Shown: piece after piece, positions 24,571-32,978 of the stretch | How the letters are laid out: every line of letters begins with the position of its first letter | How positions within the stretch are numbered: position 1 is the first letter of the stretch | From: Albimonas sp036154955 | GTDB taxonomy: Bacteria; Pseudomonadota; Alphaproteobacteria; Rhodobacterales; Rhodobacteraceae | Direction: 5' to 3' | NCBI GenBank assembly: GCA_036154955.1 | Contig: JAYZWL010000083.1 | Location: 1-64,000, forward strand | Length of the DNA: 64,000 nt | Position numbers and translations under genes: made by a program | The notes under the pieces: model-generated | What the model was told of the DNA's origin: nothing | Databases searched by the model: none | What the model saw: only the letters and a program-made list of their open reading frames with translations

Positions 24571-25863
24571 TCAATCCGAGCCGGCGGAGGGGGCGAGTCC
24601 CGCCGGCGCGAAGGCCCCGCCGGGCTGCTTCGCCGCGCCGCCGCCCGGGGTCAGCGATCCGGGCGCGAAGGCGCCGCCCGGCGACGCAGGCGCCGCTCCG
24701 CCGGGAACGAGCGAGCCGGGCGCGAAGGCGCCGCCCGGCGCGGCAGGCGCGGCGCCGCCGGGGGCGAGGGACCCCGGGGCGAAGGCGCCGCCGGCGCCTC
24801 CGCCCTGGCTCCCGCCCTGCGACGGGGCCGCGGGGGCGAGCTCGCGCAGACGCTCGCGCCGCTCCTGCTCCAGCCGCTCCTGCACGGCGCGCTTGTCCTC
24901 CAGCACCCGCATCTCGCAGACCGAACTGTCGTGGTTGGCGCCGGTCCAGGCCACCCAGCCCACCAGCGCCGCCAGCAGGGCCGCGACGAAGACGGGATGG
25001 GCGATCAGCTTCAGCGCCGGCCGATCCAGCGCCAGCAGGCCGGAGGCGGCCCGGGTCTGGCGGCGCTTGGCCACCTCGAACACCGTCGCCGCCACCAGCG
25101 TTCCCGCCACGATGATCACCGCCACCGCCGAGATCGAGGGGTCGAGCCCGTAGCGCACCTTGGAGGCGAGGACCGTGGTGAAGGTGCTCTCGGCCACCAC
25201 GGTGAAGACGGTGGTGTTGTAGTTCTCCATCGAGGCGAGGAAGGCCAGCACCGCGGCCGAGCCGATGGCCGGCGCCATGAAGGGCAGCAGCACCTTCACG
25301 AAAGCCTGGGTGGGGGTCGCGCCCATGTCGAGCGCGGCCTCGGTCAGGGTCGGGTCGAAACGCTGGATGCGGGAGAGGAACACCAGCATCGAATAGGCCG
25401 CGATGAAGGTCACCTGGCCGGCGATGGTCAGGAAGATGCCGTCGTAGAACAGCGTGTCGTAGCCCGCCCCCAGCGCCGAGCCCAGCCGGTCCCAGAAGAT
25501 CAGCGTCGACAGGCCGATGACCACGCCCGGCACCAGGATCGGCGCGATGAACACGGTGTAGAGCGAGGCGCGCAGCCGCGGCCCCACCTGGGAGAGCGTC
25601 AGCGCGGCGGCGAGCCCGATGGGGACCGCGATCAGAACCACGCCGACCCCGATGATCAGCGAGTTGCCGATCCCCTCCAGCAGGCGCGCGTCCTGGGCGA
25701 GCTTGCCGAACCAGCCGAAGGTCAGGCACTCCCAGGGGCTGACCCTTGGGAAGCCGGCGGAGTTGAAGGCCGTGATCGCCATGATGATCAGCGGGCCGAA
25801 AAGATAGGCGAAGAACAGCGCCAGGTAGAGGAAGGGCAGCAGGATCGCGGGGCCTCGGGTCAT
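24571..25863 (-). CDS. potC: Polyamine-type ABC transporter permease (PotC-like) with repeat-bearing C-terminal extension
   Basis: 430 aa, against roughly 260-290 for PotC/PotI. Residues 1 to ~275 are a normal inner-membrane permease with six hydrophobic segments and the EAA loop EAALDMGATPTQAFVKVLLPFMAP. An additional membrane segment (LIAHPVFVAALLAALVGWVAW) follows, then a charged probable coiled coil (VLEDKRAVQERLEQERRERLREL), then 3.8 copies of a 19-residue repeat (GGAFAPGSLVPGGAAPASP) to the end. The frame is unbroken, so the tail belongs to this gene. Ten bp after the PotB-like stop. The tail might reach the periplasm or cytoplasm and bind a partner; its function is unknown. Gene symbol reflects family only. 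Confidence 0.88.
   Translation of the reverse strand: MTRGPAILLPFLYLALFFAYLFGPLIIMAITAFNSAGFPRVSPWECLTFGWFGKLAQDARLLEGIGNSLIIGVGVVLIAVPIGLAAALTLSQVGPRLRASLYTVFIAPILVPGVVIGLSTLIFWDRLGSALGAGYDTLFYDGIFLTIAGQVTFIAAYSMLVFLSRIQRFDPTLTEAALDMGATPTQAFVKVLLPFMAPAIGSAAVLAFLASMENYNTTVFTVVAESTFTTVLASKVRYGLDPSISAVAVIIVAGTLVAATVFEVAKRRQTRAASGLLALDRPALKLIAHPVFVAALLAALVGWVAWTGANHDSSVCEMRVLEDKRAVQERLEQERRERLRELAPAAPSQGGSQGGGAGGAFAPGSLAPGGAAPAAPGGAFAPGSLVPGGAAPASPGGAFAPGSLTPGGGAAKQPGGAFAPAGLAPSAGSD
24574..24792. repeat. 57-bp in-frame tandem repeats
   Basis: Three full and one partial 57-bp units encode residues ~358-430 of the PotC-like protein, each reading GGAFAPGSLxPGG followed by an Ala/Pro-rich part. The unit length is a multiple of three, so copy-number change would keep the frame. 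Units differ at third positions and a few residues, showing they are not freshly duplicated. Confidence 0.85.
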
Positions 25864-25873
25864 GGTCGCGCCC

Positions 25874-26806
25874 TCACCGTCCGATGGCGCCGATGGACAC
25901 GCGGAACACGCGCATCATCAGCATGACGAAGCCGATGCAGACCGCCAGCAGCACGATGGCGTAGGCGGATCCGCGCGGCCAGTTCCCGCCGTCGTTGAAC
26001 CACTGGTAAACGATCTGCGTGAACCACAGGTTCGACGGCCCGCCCAGGATCTGCGGCGCGGCCAGCGCCCCCGCGGTCAGCATGAACACCATGGTCGAGC
26101 CCGAGGCGATGCCGGGCTTGGCGTAGGGGATCACCACCTTGCGATGCACCTGGAGGATGGAGGCGCCCATGTCCCGCGCCGCCTCGATCTGGTTGCGGTC
26201 GAGGCTCTCGATGGCGTTGTAGAGCGGGAAGATCATCAGCAGGATGTAGGCGTAGGAGAGCCCGGCATAGAGCGCCACGTCCTCGCCCACGAAGTCGATG
26301 GGCGCGGACCAGAGGCCGGCCGACATGCCCAGTTCGTTCAGCACGCCGGTCGCGCCGAAGAGGATGCGGAAGGCGAAGGCGCGCAGGATCTCGTTGACCC
26401 AGAAGGGCACGATCAGCGCCAGCACCATCAGCCGCCCCGCAGCCCCCCTGGCGGACTGCGCCAGCAGATAGGCCACCGGATAGCAAATGGCGAGGTCGAT
26501 CAGGGTGACGGCCACCGCCGCGATCAGCGTCTTGACCAGCACGCCGATGTCGAGCGCGTTCCAGCCCTCCGGCCCGATCTCCGAGCCCAGGAAGAAGTAG
26601 CGGTATTGCTCCAGCGTGTAGACGTCCTCCGGCCCGCCCATCTTCGAGGGGGGCAGGTTGTGGCGGAAGGAGAAGTCGAGCATCGCGAGCTGAGGCAGCG
26701 CCACCAGCAGGAACACCCAGATAGTGACGGCGACGCCCAGATAGATCGCTACGGGCAGGCCGTTGCGGTCGACGAAGCCGGCGAGGAAGGCGCGGAACCC
26801 GGTCAT
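25874..26806 (-). CDS. potB: Polyamine-type ABC transporter permease (PotB-like)
   Basis: 310 aa. I chose ATG 26806 (MTGFRAFLAGFVDRNGLP), 13 bp after the ATPase stop; the frame upstream is a shadow. Six hydrophobic segments and the EAA loop EAARDMGASILQVHRKVVIPYAKPGIASGS identify a PotB/PotH-type permease of the inner membrane. LALIVPFWVNEILRAFAFRILFG matches the PotB helix that lines the path. It pairs with the downstream PotC-like permease and the upstream ATPase. Confidence 0.92.
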   Translation of the reverse strand: MTGFRAFLAGFVDRNGLPVAIYLGVAVTIWVFLLVALPQLAMLDFSFRHNLPPSKMGGPEDVYTLEQYRYFFLGSEIGPEGWNALDIGVLVKTLIAAVAVTLIDLAICYPVAYLLAQSARGAAGRLMVLALIVPFWVNEILRAFAFRILFGATGVLNELGMSAGLWSAPIDFVGEDVALYAGLSYAYILLMIFPLYNAIESLDRNQIEAARDMGASILQVHRKVVIPYAKPGIASGSTMVFMLTAGALAAPQILGGPSNLWFTQIVYQWFNDGGNWPRGSAYAIVLLAVCIGFVMLMMRVFRVSIGAIGR

Positions 26807-26819
26807 GCGGCGCGCCTCC

Positions 26820-27917
26820 TCAGGCCGAGGCCATCTCGCCCGGGGGCAGGGCGCAGGCCATGTCGGGCGCGAAGCCCACATGGATCGCGGAGCCCGGCCC
26901 GAAGGCGGCGGAGCGGTCGTCGTTGACCAGGGTCATGCGCAGTTCCCGTCCCGCGGCGTCGAGCACCAGGTGGCGCTGCGCGCCCTCGAACTCCTCCCGC
27001 GCCACGGTGGCGGGGATGGCGTTGGTCGCGTCGGGCGCGCAGGGGCGCAACGCCTCGGGGCGCACGAAGGCGAGGCATTCGGCCCCGGGCGCGAGCTTGG
27101 CGCCCGGGCCCGCGCCGGTGGCGACGCGCAGGGGGGCGGGCAGGCCGAGGTCGAGGGTGGAGACGCCCGCCTCCCGCGAGATCACCCGCCCGGGCAGGGC
27201 GTTGTTCTCGCCCACGAAGCTCGCCACGAAGGCGGTGCGGGGCTGGTCGTAGACGGCGCGGGCGTCGCCCACCTGCTCGATCCGCCCGCGCGACATCACC
27301 GCCACCCGGTCGGACATGGTCAGGGCCTCGCCCTGGTCGTGGGTGATGTAGATGAAGGTCAGGCCGACCTGCTTCTGGATCGCGCGAAGCTCGCGGCGCA
27401 TGTGCTGGCGCAGCTTGAGGTCGAGCGCGGACAGCGGCTCGTCCAGCAGGAGGATGTCGGGCTCCACCGCCAGCGCGCGGGCGATGGCGACGCGCTGGCG
27501 CTGCCCGCCGGAAAGCTCGGAGGGTTTCTTGTCGCCCTGGCCGGGCAGCGCGATCAGCTCCAGCAGCTCGTCGGCGCGCTTGCGGCGGGTCCTGCGGTCC
27601 ACCCCGCGCACCTCCAGCGGGAAGGCGATGTTGTCGGCCACCGACATCAGCGGGAACAGGGCGAGGTTCTGGAAGATCAGCGCCGTGGGGCGCTTATTGG
27701 GCCCGATGCCGCGCATGTCCTTGCCGCCGATGCGGATCTGGCCCGAGGTCGGCTCCTGAAACCCCGAGATGCAGCGCAGAAGCGTGGTCTTGCCGCAGCC
27801 CGAGGGCCCGAGGAAGGAGAAGAACTCGCCCCCCTGAATCGTCAGATGCGCCCCGTCCACCGCGACGTAGTCGCCGAACTGCACCGAGACGTAGTCGAGC
27901 GTGATGTCCTTGGTCAT
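26820..27917 (-). CDS. potA: Polyamine-type ABC transporter ATPase (PotA-like)
   Basis: 365 aa. Walker A GPSGCGKTT (37-45), Q-loop LIFQNLALFP, signature LSGGQRQRVAIARAL, Walker B ILLLDEPLSALD and switch His (ITHDQGEAL) are all intact. The C-terminal ~120 residues form a TOBE-like regulatory domain (FVGENNALPGRVI, CLAFVRPEALRP), as in PotA/PotG/MalK-type ATPases. It should hydrolyse ATP in the cytoplasm to power import through the two permeases encoded next. An 85-bp gap with a hairpin separates it from the binding-protein gene. Confidence 0.94.
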   Translation of the reverse strand: MTKDITLDYVSVQFGDYVAVDGAHLTIQGGEFFSFLGPSGCGKTTLLRCISGFQEPTSGQIRIGGKDMRGIGPNKRPTALIFQNLALFPLMSVADNIAFPLEVRGVDRRTRRKRADELLELIALPGQGDKKPSELSGGQRQRVAIARALAVEPDILLLDEPLSALDLKLRQHMRRELRAIQKQVGLTFIYITHDQGEALTMSDRVAVMSRGRIEQVGDARAVYDQPRTAFVASFVGENNALPGRVISREAGVSTLDLGLPAPLRVATGAGPGAKLAPGAECLAFVRPEALRPCAPDATNAIPATVAREEFEGAQRHLVLDAAGRELRMTLVNDDRSAAFGPGSAIHVGFAPDMACALPPGEMASA

Positions 27918-27958
27918 CGGGACTCCGGAAGCCGGGCGGGGAGGGGCGGCGCGAAAAC

Positions 27959-27983
27959 GCGGACCGGGGCGGCCCCGGTCCGC
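27959..27983 (-). terminator. Intra-operon hairpin after the binding-protein gene
   Basis: An 11-bp perfect stem (GCGGACCGGGG / CCCCGGTCCGC, 3-nt loop) followed on the minus strand by GTTTTCGC. The weak T-tract suggests partial termination or an RNA-stabilising hairpin. Such structures often keep the binding protein more abundant than the membrane parts, which fits the gene order here. Confidence 0.65.
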
Positions 27984-28002
27984 GCGAAGGTTCGCGCCGC
28001 GG

Positions 28003-29142
28003 TCAGGCCGAGGTGAACTTGTTGACGAACTCGGTGCGCGCGTCGGCGTACCACTGCGGTTCCGCCGGCCAGGGGTTCAGGTTGGCCAGCGCGTCGCCCG
28101 GATAGGCGTCGCCGAAGTTCTTGGCGTAGGTCTCGCCCGCATACTTGTCCGCGCCCAGCACCGGCGAGTTGTAACCGTGATGGTCGATCGCCTCGCCCGC
28201 AAGCTCCGGGTTGTAGGCGTAGGACATGAACTCGTAGATCGCGTCGATGTTCTCCGCGCCCGTCGGGATCGCCATGCCGTCCACCCAGGCCATCGCGCCT
28301 TCCAGGGGGGCGGCGTACATCACCGGCTCCCCGGCGGTCTTGAGCGCCAGCGGCGGGCCGTCCCAGGTCTGGCCGACGATCACGCCTTCGTTCAGCAGCC
28401 CGTTCTTCTGGGTGTCGGCGTCGTTCCAGAGCAGCTTCACGTTGCCCTTCTTGGCGATGCACCAGGCCGTGATCTTGGTCCACACCTCCGACATCGCCTC
28501 GGGCGTGGTGTAGGCCTTCCACACGTCGCCCGGGGCCAGTTCGCCGATGGTCTCCATGTAGAGGCCGGCGCCCAGCATCATCGAATGGCCGCGGCCCATG
28601 GTCTTGCCGGCGTTCTCATCCGCCCAGACGTCGCCGTAGGAGGGCAGGACCCCCTTGGGCGTGAACAGGTCGGTGCGCCAGGCGATGCCCTCGGTCCCCC
28701 AGATATGCGGCGCCCAGTAGACGCCGTCGCCGAAGGCCCAGTCGACCTCGCCGATCTTGGCCATGGCGGGGTTCACCTTCTCCATCGGCACGCGGGAGAG
28801 GTCGAAGGGCTGCAGCAGCTCCAGCGGCTGCCATTGCAGCGAGCGGTTGTTGGTCGGCGACACGATGTCGAAGCCGCGGCCCTTGGTGGCCTTCATCTTG
28901 TTGATGATCTCTTCGTTCGAGCCGATGCCCGTGAAGTTGATCTTGATGCCGGTGCCCTTCTCGAAGGCGGAGACGAAGGTGTCGGGCAGGTAGTCCGACC
29001 ACATCAGGATGTTGAGCTCGCCCGAGGAGGCGAGCGCCCGGCGGCTGACCACGGCGGGGGCGGCGAGGCCGGCGGCCAGCGCCGCGCCCCCCCGCAGGAT
29101 CGCGCGGCGGCTGGGGCCGGTCTTGGTGCGGAGATCGGTCAT
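28003..29142 (-). CDS. potD: Polyamine-type periplasmic binding protein (PotD/PotF-like)
   Basis: 379 aa. A Tat-type signal peptide (SRRAILRGGAALAAGLAAP, twin Arg at 12-13, cleavage near ALA-SSG) exports it folded. The mature start ELNILMWSDYLPDTFVSAFEKGTGIKINF matches polyamine-binding proteins, which begin with a NWSxY-like strand; here the motif is MWSDYL. WAPHIWGTEGIAW and GMAIPTGAENIDAIYEFMSYAYNPE also fit. Ligand is a putrescine- or spermidine-like cation by family; the exact polyamine cannot be told. It heads the operon with ATPase and two permeases downstream, and a MocR-type regulator is divergent. Confidence 0.9.
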   Translation of the reverse strand: MTDLRTKTGPSRRAILRGGAALAAGLAAPAVVSRRALASSGELNILMWSDYLPDTFVSAFEKGTGIKINFTGIGSNEEIINKMKATKGRGFDIVSPTNNRSLQWQPLELLQPFDLSRVPMEKVNPAMAKIGEVDWAFGDGVYWAPHIWGTEGIAWRTDLFTPKGVLPSYGDVWADENAGKTMGRGHSMMLGAGLYMETIGELAPGDVWKAYTTPEAMSEVWTKITAWCIAKKGNVKLLWNDADTQKNGLLNEGVIVGQTWDGPPLALKTAGEPVMYAAPLEGAMAWVDGMAIPTGAENIDAIYEFMSYAYNPELAGEAIDHHGYNSPVLGADKYAGETYAKNFGDAYPGDALANLNPWPAEPQWYADARTEFVNKFTSA

Positions 29143-29375
29143 CGAAGCGGTTCCCTGTTGGCGCTCCCGTCGGTCTCCCGGCGGACGCCGGGTCGTTGCC
29201 GCGGGGCTGTTCGGCGAGGTGGTCCGGACCGGCCGCGCGCGGGCCGCCGCGGCCGGTTCCGCATCGCGTCAAAACGCTATTGCGGCGCCGCAGCGCGGGT
29301 ATAGAGCCAGAGCCCGGAATCTATGGCGCCAGCCTCCGCGGCAGGGCATGGTGCGTCCCGCAAAGGACCCGGACC

Positions 29376-30863
29376 ATGCTCGACCCCTATTTCCGCAAGC
29401 CGATGACCGCCGAACGCACGTTGCAGCAGCAGGTGCGGGAACGGCTGGTGGACGCGATCCTCGACGGGGCCGCGCCCCCGCATGAGCCGCTGCCCTCCAC
29501 CCGCGACCTCGCCGCGCTGGCGGGCGTGTCGCGCAACACCGCGGTTCTGGTCTACCAGCAGCTCATCGACGACGGCTTCCTGCGCTCGGTCCCGCGGCGG
29601 GGGCATTTCATCGACGAGCGGCACCTGCGGGAGATGTCGGCCCTGCGCGCCGATGCGGGCCCCGTCTCGCTGATCGGGGCGGAGGGGGCGGCGCCGGCGG
29701 ACTGGTCGGACCGCTTCGCGCTCAACGCTCATGCCCAGCGCAACATCGTCAAGCCCTCGGACTGGCGGCGTTATCCCTATCCCTTCGTCTACGGGCAGGT
29801 CAGCGTGGACGAGGCCTCGGTCGCGCGCTGGCGCGACGCGGTGCGGGCCGCGGGCTCCACCCGGCATGTGGAGGCGTGGATCGGCGACCAGGTGGACGGG
29901 GACGACCCGATGCTTATCGCCCAGATCCTGACCCGCATCCTGCCCCAGCGCGGCATCCGGGCCCGGGCGGAGGAGGTGCTGGTCACCGTCGGCTCCCAGA
30001 ACGCGCTGTTCCTGCTGGCCCAGGCGCTGACCCGGCCGGGGCTGCGGGTGGGGCTTGAGGATCCGGGCTATGTGGACGCCTTCAACATCTTCCGCGCGGC
30101 GGGGGCGGAGCTCGAGCCGCTGCGCGTCGACGGGGCGGGGCTGATCGTGTCGGAGAGGCTCGACGCCTGCGATCTGGTCTGCGTCACCCCCTCGCATCAA
30201 TGCCCGACCGGCGTGACCCTGCCGCTCGACCGGCGCATGGCGCTGGCCCAGCGGGCGCGGGAGGCGGATTTCCTGATCGTGGAGGACGACTACGAGCATG
30301 AGCTCAACCATATCGGCCCGCCCCGCGCGGCGCTGAAAAGCTATGACGCCACCGGCCGGGTGATCTATGCGGGCAGCCTGACCAAGACCCTGTTCCCCGG
30401 CCTGCGGCTTGGCTTCGTGGTCGCGGCCCCGGCGTTGATCGAGGAGCTTCGCGCGCTGCGCCGGCTGATGTATCGCCACCCGCCGGCGCTGGATCAGCGG
30501 GCCATGGCGATCTTCATGGCCGAGGGGCATCTCGACGCCCATGTGCGGCGCACCCGCGCGCGCCTCGCCGCCCGCTGGACCCGCTGCATGACCGAGATCG
30601 CGACCCGGATGCCGGAGGCGGAGCTGCGCGCGACCTCCGGCGGCTCGGCGATCTGGTTGCGGCTGCCGGGGGGGCTGGACGCGCGGGCGGTGGCGGAGGC
30701 GGCGCGGGAACGGGGCGTGCTGGTGGAGCCGGGAGACGTGCATTACCTGCGCGCCGCGCCGCCGGTGGACCGGATGCGGCTGGGCTTCGCGGCCATCCCG
30801 CTCGACCGCATCGGGGCGGGGATCGGGCTGCTGGCCGAGGCCGTGCGGGAGGTGGCGGGCTAG
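29376..30863 (+). CDS. MocR-family transcriptional regulator (GntR-wHTH plus aminotransferase-like domain)
   Basis: 495 aa. ATG 29376 has AAGGA at good spacing. Residues ~15-80 form a GntR winged helix (LQQQVRERLVDAILDGAAPPHEPLPSTRDLAALAGVSRNTAVLVYQQLIDDGFL). The rest is a fold-type I aminotransferase domain with VEDDYEHEL and the PLP-binding AGSLTKTLFPGLRLGF, Lys 337. Members (PdxR, GabR, TauR, DdlR) sense amino compounds through PLP. It is divergent from the polyamine-type transporter, so control of that operon by an amine is likely but inferred. The 233-bp divergent region holds no operator motif I could recognise. Its TAG overlaps the stop of the convergent TauE gene. Confidence 0.92.
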   Translation: MLDPYFRKPMTAERTLQQQVRERLVDAILDGAAPPHEPLPSTRDLAALAGVSRNTAVLVYQQLIDDGFLRSVPRRGHFIDERHLREMSALRADAGPVSLIGAEGAAPADWSDRFALNAHAQRNIVKPSDWRRYPYPFVYGQVSVDEASVARWRDAVRAAGSTRHVEAWIGDQVDGDDPMLIAQILTRILPQRGIRARAEEVLVTVGSQNALFLLAQALTRPGLRVGLEDPGYVDAFNIFRAAGAELEPLRVDGAGLIVSERLDACDLVCVTPSHQCPTGVTLPLDRRMALAQRAREADFLIVEDDYEHELNHIGPPRAALKSYDATGRVIYAGSLTKTLFPGLRLGFVVAAPALIEELRALRRLMYRHPPALDQRAMAIFMAEGHLDAHVRRTRARLAARWTRCMTEIATRMPEAELRATSGGSAIWLRLPGGLDARAVAEAARERGVLVEPGDVHYLRAAPPVDRMRLGFAAIPLDRIGAGIGLLAEAVREVAG

Positions 30864-31642
30864 AGCCAGAGCCCCGCCGCCCCCCGCGCGGCCGAGGCCG
30901 CGGCCATCGCCGCCAGCACCGCGATGGCGAGGCGGCGGTATCCGGCCTCCGACGTGCGCGCGAAGATGCGGCCGCCGAGCCAGGTGCCGCCCAGCAGCAT
31001 CGGCAGGCAGAGGACCGACAGCAGGACCGTCGGCCGGTCCACCAGCCCGGCCATGCCCATGCCCGGCAGCGCCATCAGCGAGGTGGCGAAGAAGAAGCAC
31101 ATCAGCGAGGCCCGCGCCGTCGCCGGCGCCGTGCCCCGGCGCAGGAAATAGGCCACCGCCGGCGGCCCGGCCATGGCGGCGAGCCCGCCGAAGAGACCGG
31201 CGAGCAGGCCCGCGGGCCAGGCCTCGCGCCGGTCCTTCGGCGGGGCCCCGGGGACGGGGGTGGGGGCGGGGGCGCGCAGCAGGAACGCAAGGCCGATCGC
31301 CACCGTCGCGGCGATGGCGAGGCGCAGGGCCGCGGGGTCGAGCCGCGCCAGCAGCCAGACCCCCGCCGGCGTGCCGACGGCCGCCCCCACGGCCAGCCGC
31401 CCGAGCGAGGGCAGGTCGAGGCTGCGGCGCAGGCTCGTCACGTCGCGCAGCCCCACCATCGCCTGCATCAGGATCACCGCCGCCACCCCCTGCGCCGGCG
31501 GCAGGAACAGGCCCAGAAGCGGCACCGCGGCCAGCGCGAAGCCGAAGCCGGTCACGCCGCGCAGCACCGCCGCGCCGAGCACCGAGGCCATGGCGGCGAC
31601 GAGCGGCAGGGCGCCGGGGGCAGCGTCAAGCAGGGCGGTCAT
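30860..31642 (-). CDS. TauE/SafE-family sulfite exporter-like permease
   Basis: 260 aa. I chose ATG 31642 (MTALLDAAPGALPLVAAM); the sequence before it is low-complexity. Eight or so hydrophobic segments with the family's repeated glycine-rich motif (AAVLRGVTGFGFALAAVPLLGLFLPP; LAGLFGGLAAMAGPPAVAYFL) identify a TauE/SafE (DUF81) transporter, which exports sulfite, sulfonates or related anions. Its stop codon and that of the convergent MocR gene share a CTAG palindrome. If the MocR protein were TauR-like this pairing would make sense, but no taurine genes are nearby. Confidence 0.9.
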   Translation of the reverse strand: MTALLDAAPGALPLVAAMASVLGAAVLRGVTGFGFALAAVPLLGLFLPPAQGVAAVILMQAMVGLRDVTSLRRSLDLPSLGRLAVGAAVGTPAGVWLLARLDPAALRLAIAATVAIGLAFLLRAPAPTPVPGAPPKDRREAWPAGLLAGLFGGLAAMAGPPAVAYFLRRGTAPATARASLMCFFFATSLMALPGMGMAGLVDRPTVLLSVLCLPMLLGGTWLGGRIFARTSEAGYRRLAIAVLAAMAAASAARGAAGLWL

Positions 31643-32008
31643 GTGGACAGGGTCCGGCGGAGGAGGGCGTGGCGCCGAGCGCGGGCAGAAGGGGGGAGCC
31701 GCCGGGGCGGACGGGCGTCGGGGGGGCGTTTGTCGGGGGGGCGTTTCATGCGCCACCCAGACCACGCCGCGCGCCCGGCGAACAGGTCCAGCGCCGCCGC
31801 GGCTCTGGCGCCACGCGGCGCGGGGCGGCGGCGAAGCTTCGCCGGCGCGCATTCCGCGATCTGCTCGGTCCGGCGTCGTCGGCGGGGCGGCGCGGCCGGG
31901 ACCGAACCGCGCACGGCTCGTGTGGAGAGGCCCCGGGTCAAGCCCGGGGCGCCCTCGGGCGTGAGAACGAGCCTCGAAGCGTGCTCTATCCCCGGCTCAG
32001 TCCCCGGC
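31643..32008. other. Gene-free GC-rich spacer with short repeats
   Basis: 366 bp between the TauE-family start and the LysR stop. It holds a 15-bp perfect tandem duplication at 31717-31746 (unit gtcgggggggcgttt) and the 26-bp palindromic element at 31927-31952. No coding sequence with family resemblance was found. The TauE gene's promoter should lie here; I cannot define it. Confidence 0.55.
31927..31952. repeat. 26-bp palindromic intergenic repeat, copy 1
   Basis: The core is CCCCGGG-TCAAG-CCCGGGG-type dyad within a 26-bp block that recurs identically at 56749-56774. Here it is downstream of the LysR stop. It forms a GC-rich hairpin without a T run, and may stop or stabilise transcripts. 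The element looks like a dispersed REP-like sequence. Confidence 0.75.
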
Positions 32009-32956
32009 TCAGTCCAGGGCGCGGGCCGCGGCGGCTTCGGCCGCCTGCGCCTCCTCCGCCACCGCCAGACGGATCTCGTCGGCGAAATGGCGCACAAGCT
32101 GGGAGACCGGCGCCCCCGCCCGCGTCAGCACGCAGCAGGGCGCGGAGGCCGACGGACGGAATCGCCGACTGACCAGCCCCGCCCCCTGCATGAAGCCGGC
32201 CGTGTAGCGGTCGACCACCGCCACCCCCAGTCCGGCCTGGGCCAGCACCGCGGCGGTATGGCAATAGCGGACCTCCACCCGCGGGGCGTAGGGCGTATCG
32301 GCGGCCCGGAAGGCGTCGCGCAGGATCTCGCCGAGGCGCGAGCCCGACTGCAGCCCGACGAAGCCCGCCATCGCGACCTCCGGCGGCTCCAGCGTCGCGC
32401 GCGCGGCGAGGGGATGGGCGGGGGGCGCCATCGCCACCATGTCCGCGTCGCCGATCACCTCGATCTCCACCCCGTTGCGGGGCGAGGCGAGCAGCACGAG
32501 GCCGATATCGGCGGAGCCCGCGGCCACCGCCTCGGCCACCGTCTCGGCCCGGCGCACGTCGTAGTCGATGACCACGCCCGGGCGCGCGTCGAGGAAGCGT
32601 TTCAGCGCCACGGGGGCGAGCGAATGGCCCAGCGGCGGCGTCGCCATGATCCGCAGCTTGCCGGCCGCCCCCGCCCGCAGGTCGCGCACCCGGCCTTCGA
32701 CGGAGCGGAGCATGGAGAAGATCGGCTCCACCTCCCGGTAGAGATCCAGCGCCTCCTCGGTCGGCAGGATGCGGCGGTTGCGGCGTTCGAACAGCGCGAA
32801 GCCCACCTGCGCCTCCAGCGCCCGGATGGCGGTGGAGACGGCGGGCTGGGAGATGCCCAGCGCCTCGGCCGAGCGCACCGTGGTCTGGTGCTGCATCACC
32901 GCGCCGAACACTTCCAGCAGGCGCAGCGACAGGTCGTTGCGGCGCTCGATCTTCAT
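32009..32956 (-). CDS. LysR-family transcriptional regulator
   Basis: 315 aa. Residues ~10-68 form the LysR winged helix (LRLLEVFGAVMQHQTTVRSAEALGISQPAVSTAIRALEAQVGFALFERRNRRILPTEEA). The rest is a periplasmic-binding-protein-like effector domain (KLRIMATPPLGHSLAPVALKRF, DIGLVLLASPRNGVEIEVI, HTAAVLAQAGLGVAVVD). It is the last gene of the hydantoin-type unit, 22 bp after the racemase, an unusual place for a LysR protein, which is more often divergent. It probably senses a pathway intermediate and autoregulates the unit; the palindrome at 40836 is a candidate site. Confidence 0.92.
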   Translation of the reverse strand: MKIERRNDLSLRLLEVFGAVMQHQTTVRSAEALGISQPAVSTAIRALEAQVGFALFERRNRRILPTEEALDLYREVEPIFSMLRSVEGRVRDLRAGAAGKLRIMATPPLGHSLAPVALKRFLDARPGVVIDYDVRRAETVAEAVAAGSADIGLVLLASPRNGVEIEVIGDADMVAMAPPAHPLAARATLEPPEVAMAGFVGLQSGSRLGEILRDAFRAADTPYAPRVEVRYCHTAAVLAQAGLGVAVVDRYTAGFMQGAGLVSRRFRPSASAPCCVLTRAGAPVSQLVRHFADEIRLAVAEEAQAAEAAAARALD

Positions 32957-32978
32957 GGCGACGGCGAGCCCCGGCGGC

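Noticed and set aside
24574..24792. CRISPR-like array from regularly spaced repeats
   Set aside because: The 57-bp units are contiguous, in-frame coding repeats with no unique spacers, and no cas genes are nearby.
29143..29375. MocR operator in the divergent region
   Set aside because: Only weak partial direct repeats (around tatagagccag and ctatggcgccag) were seen; they do not match a known MocR-family site well enough to report.
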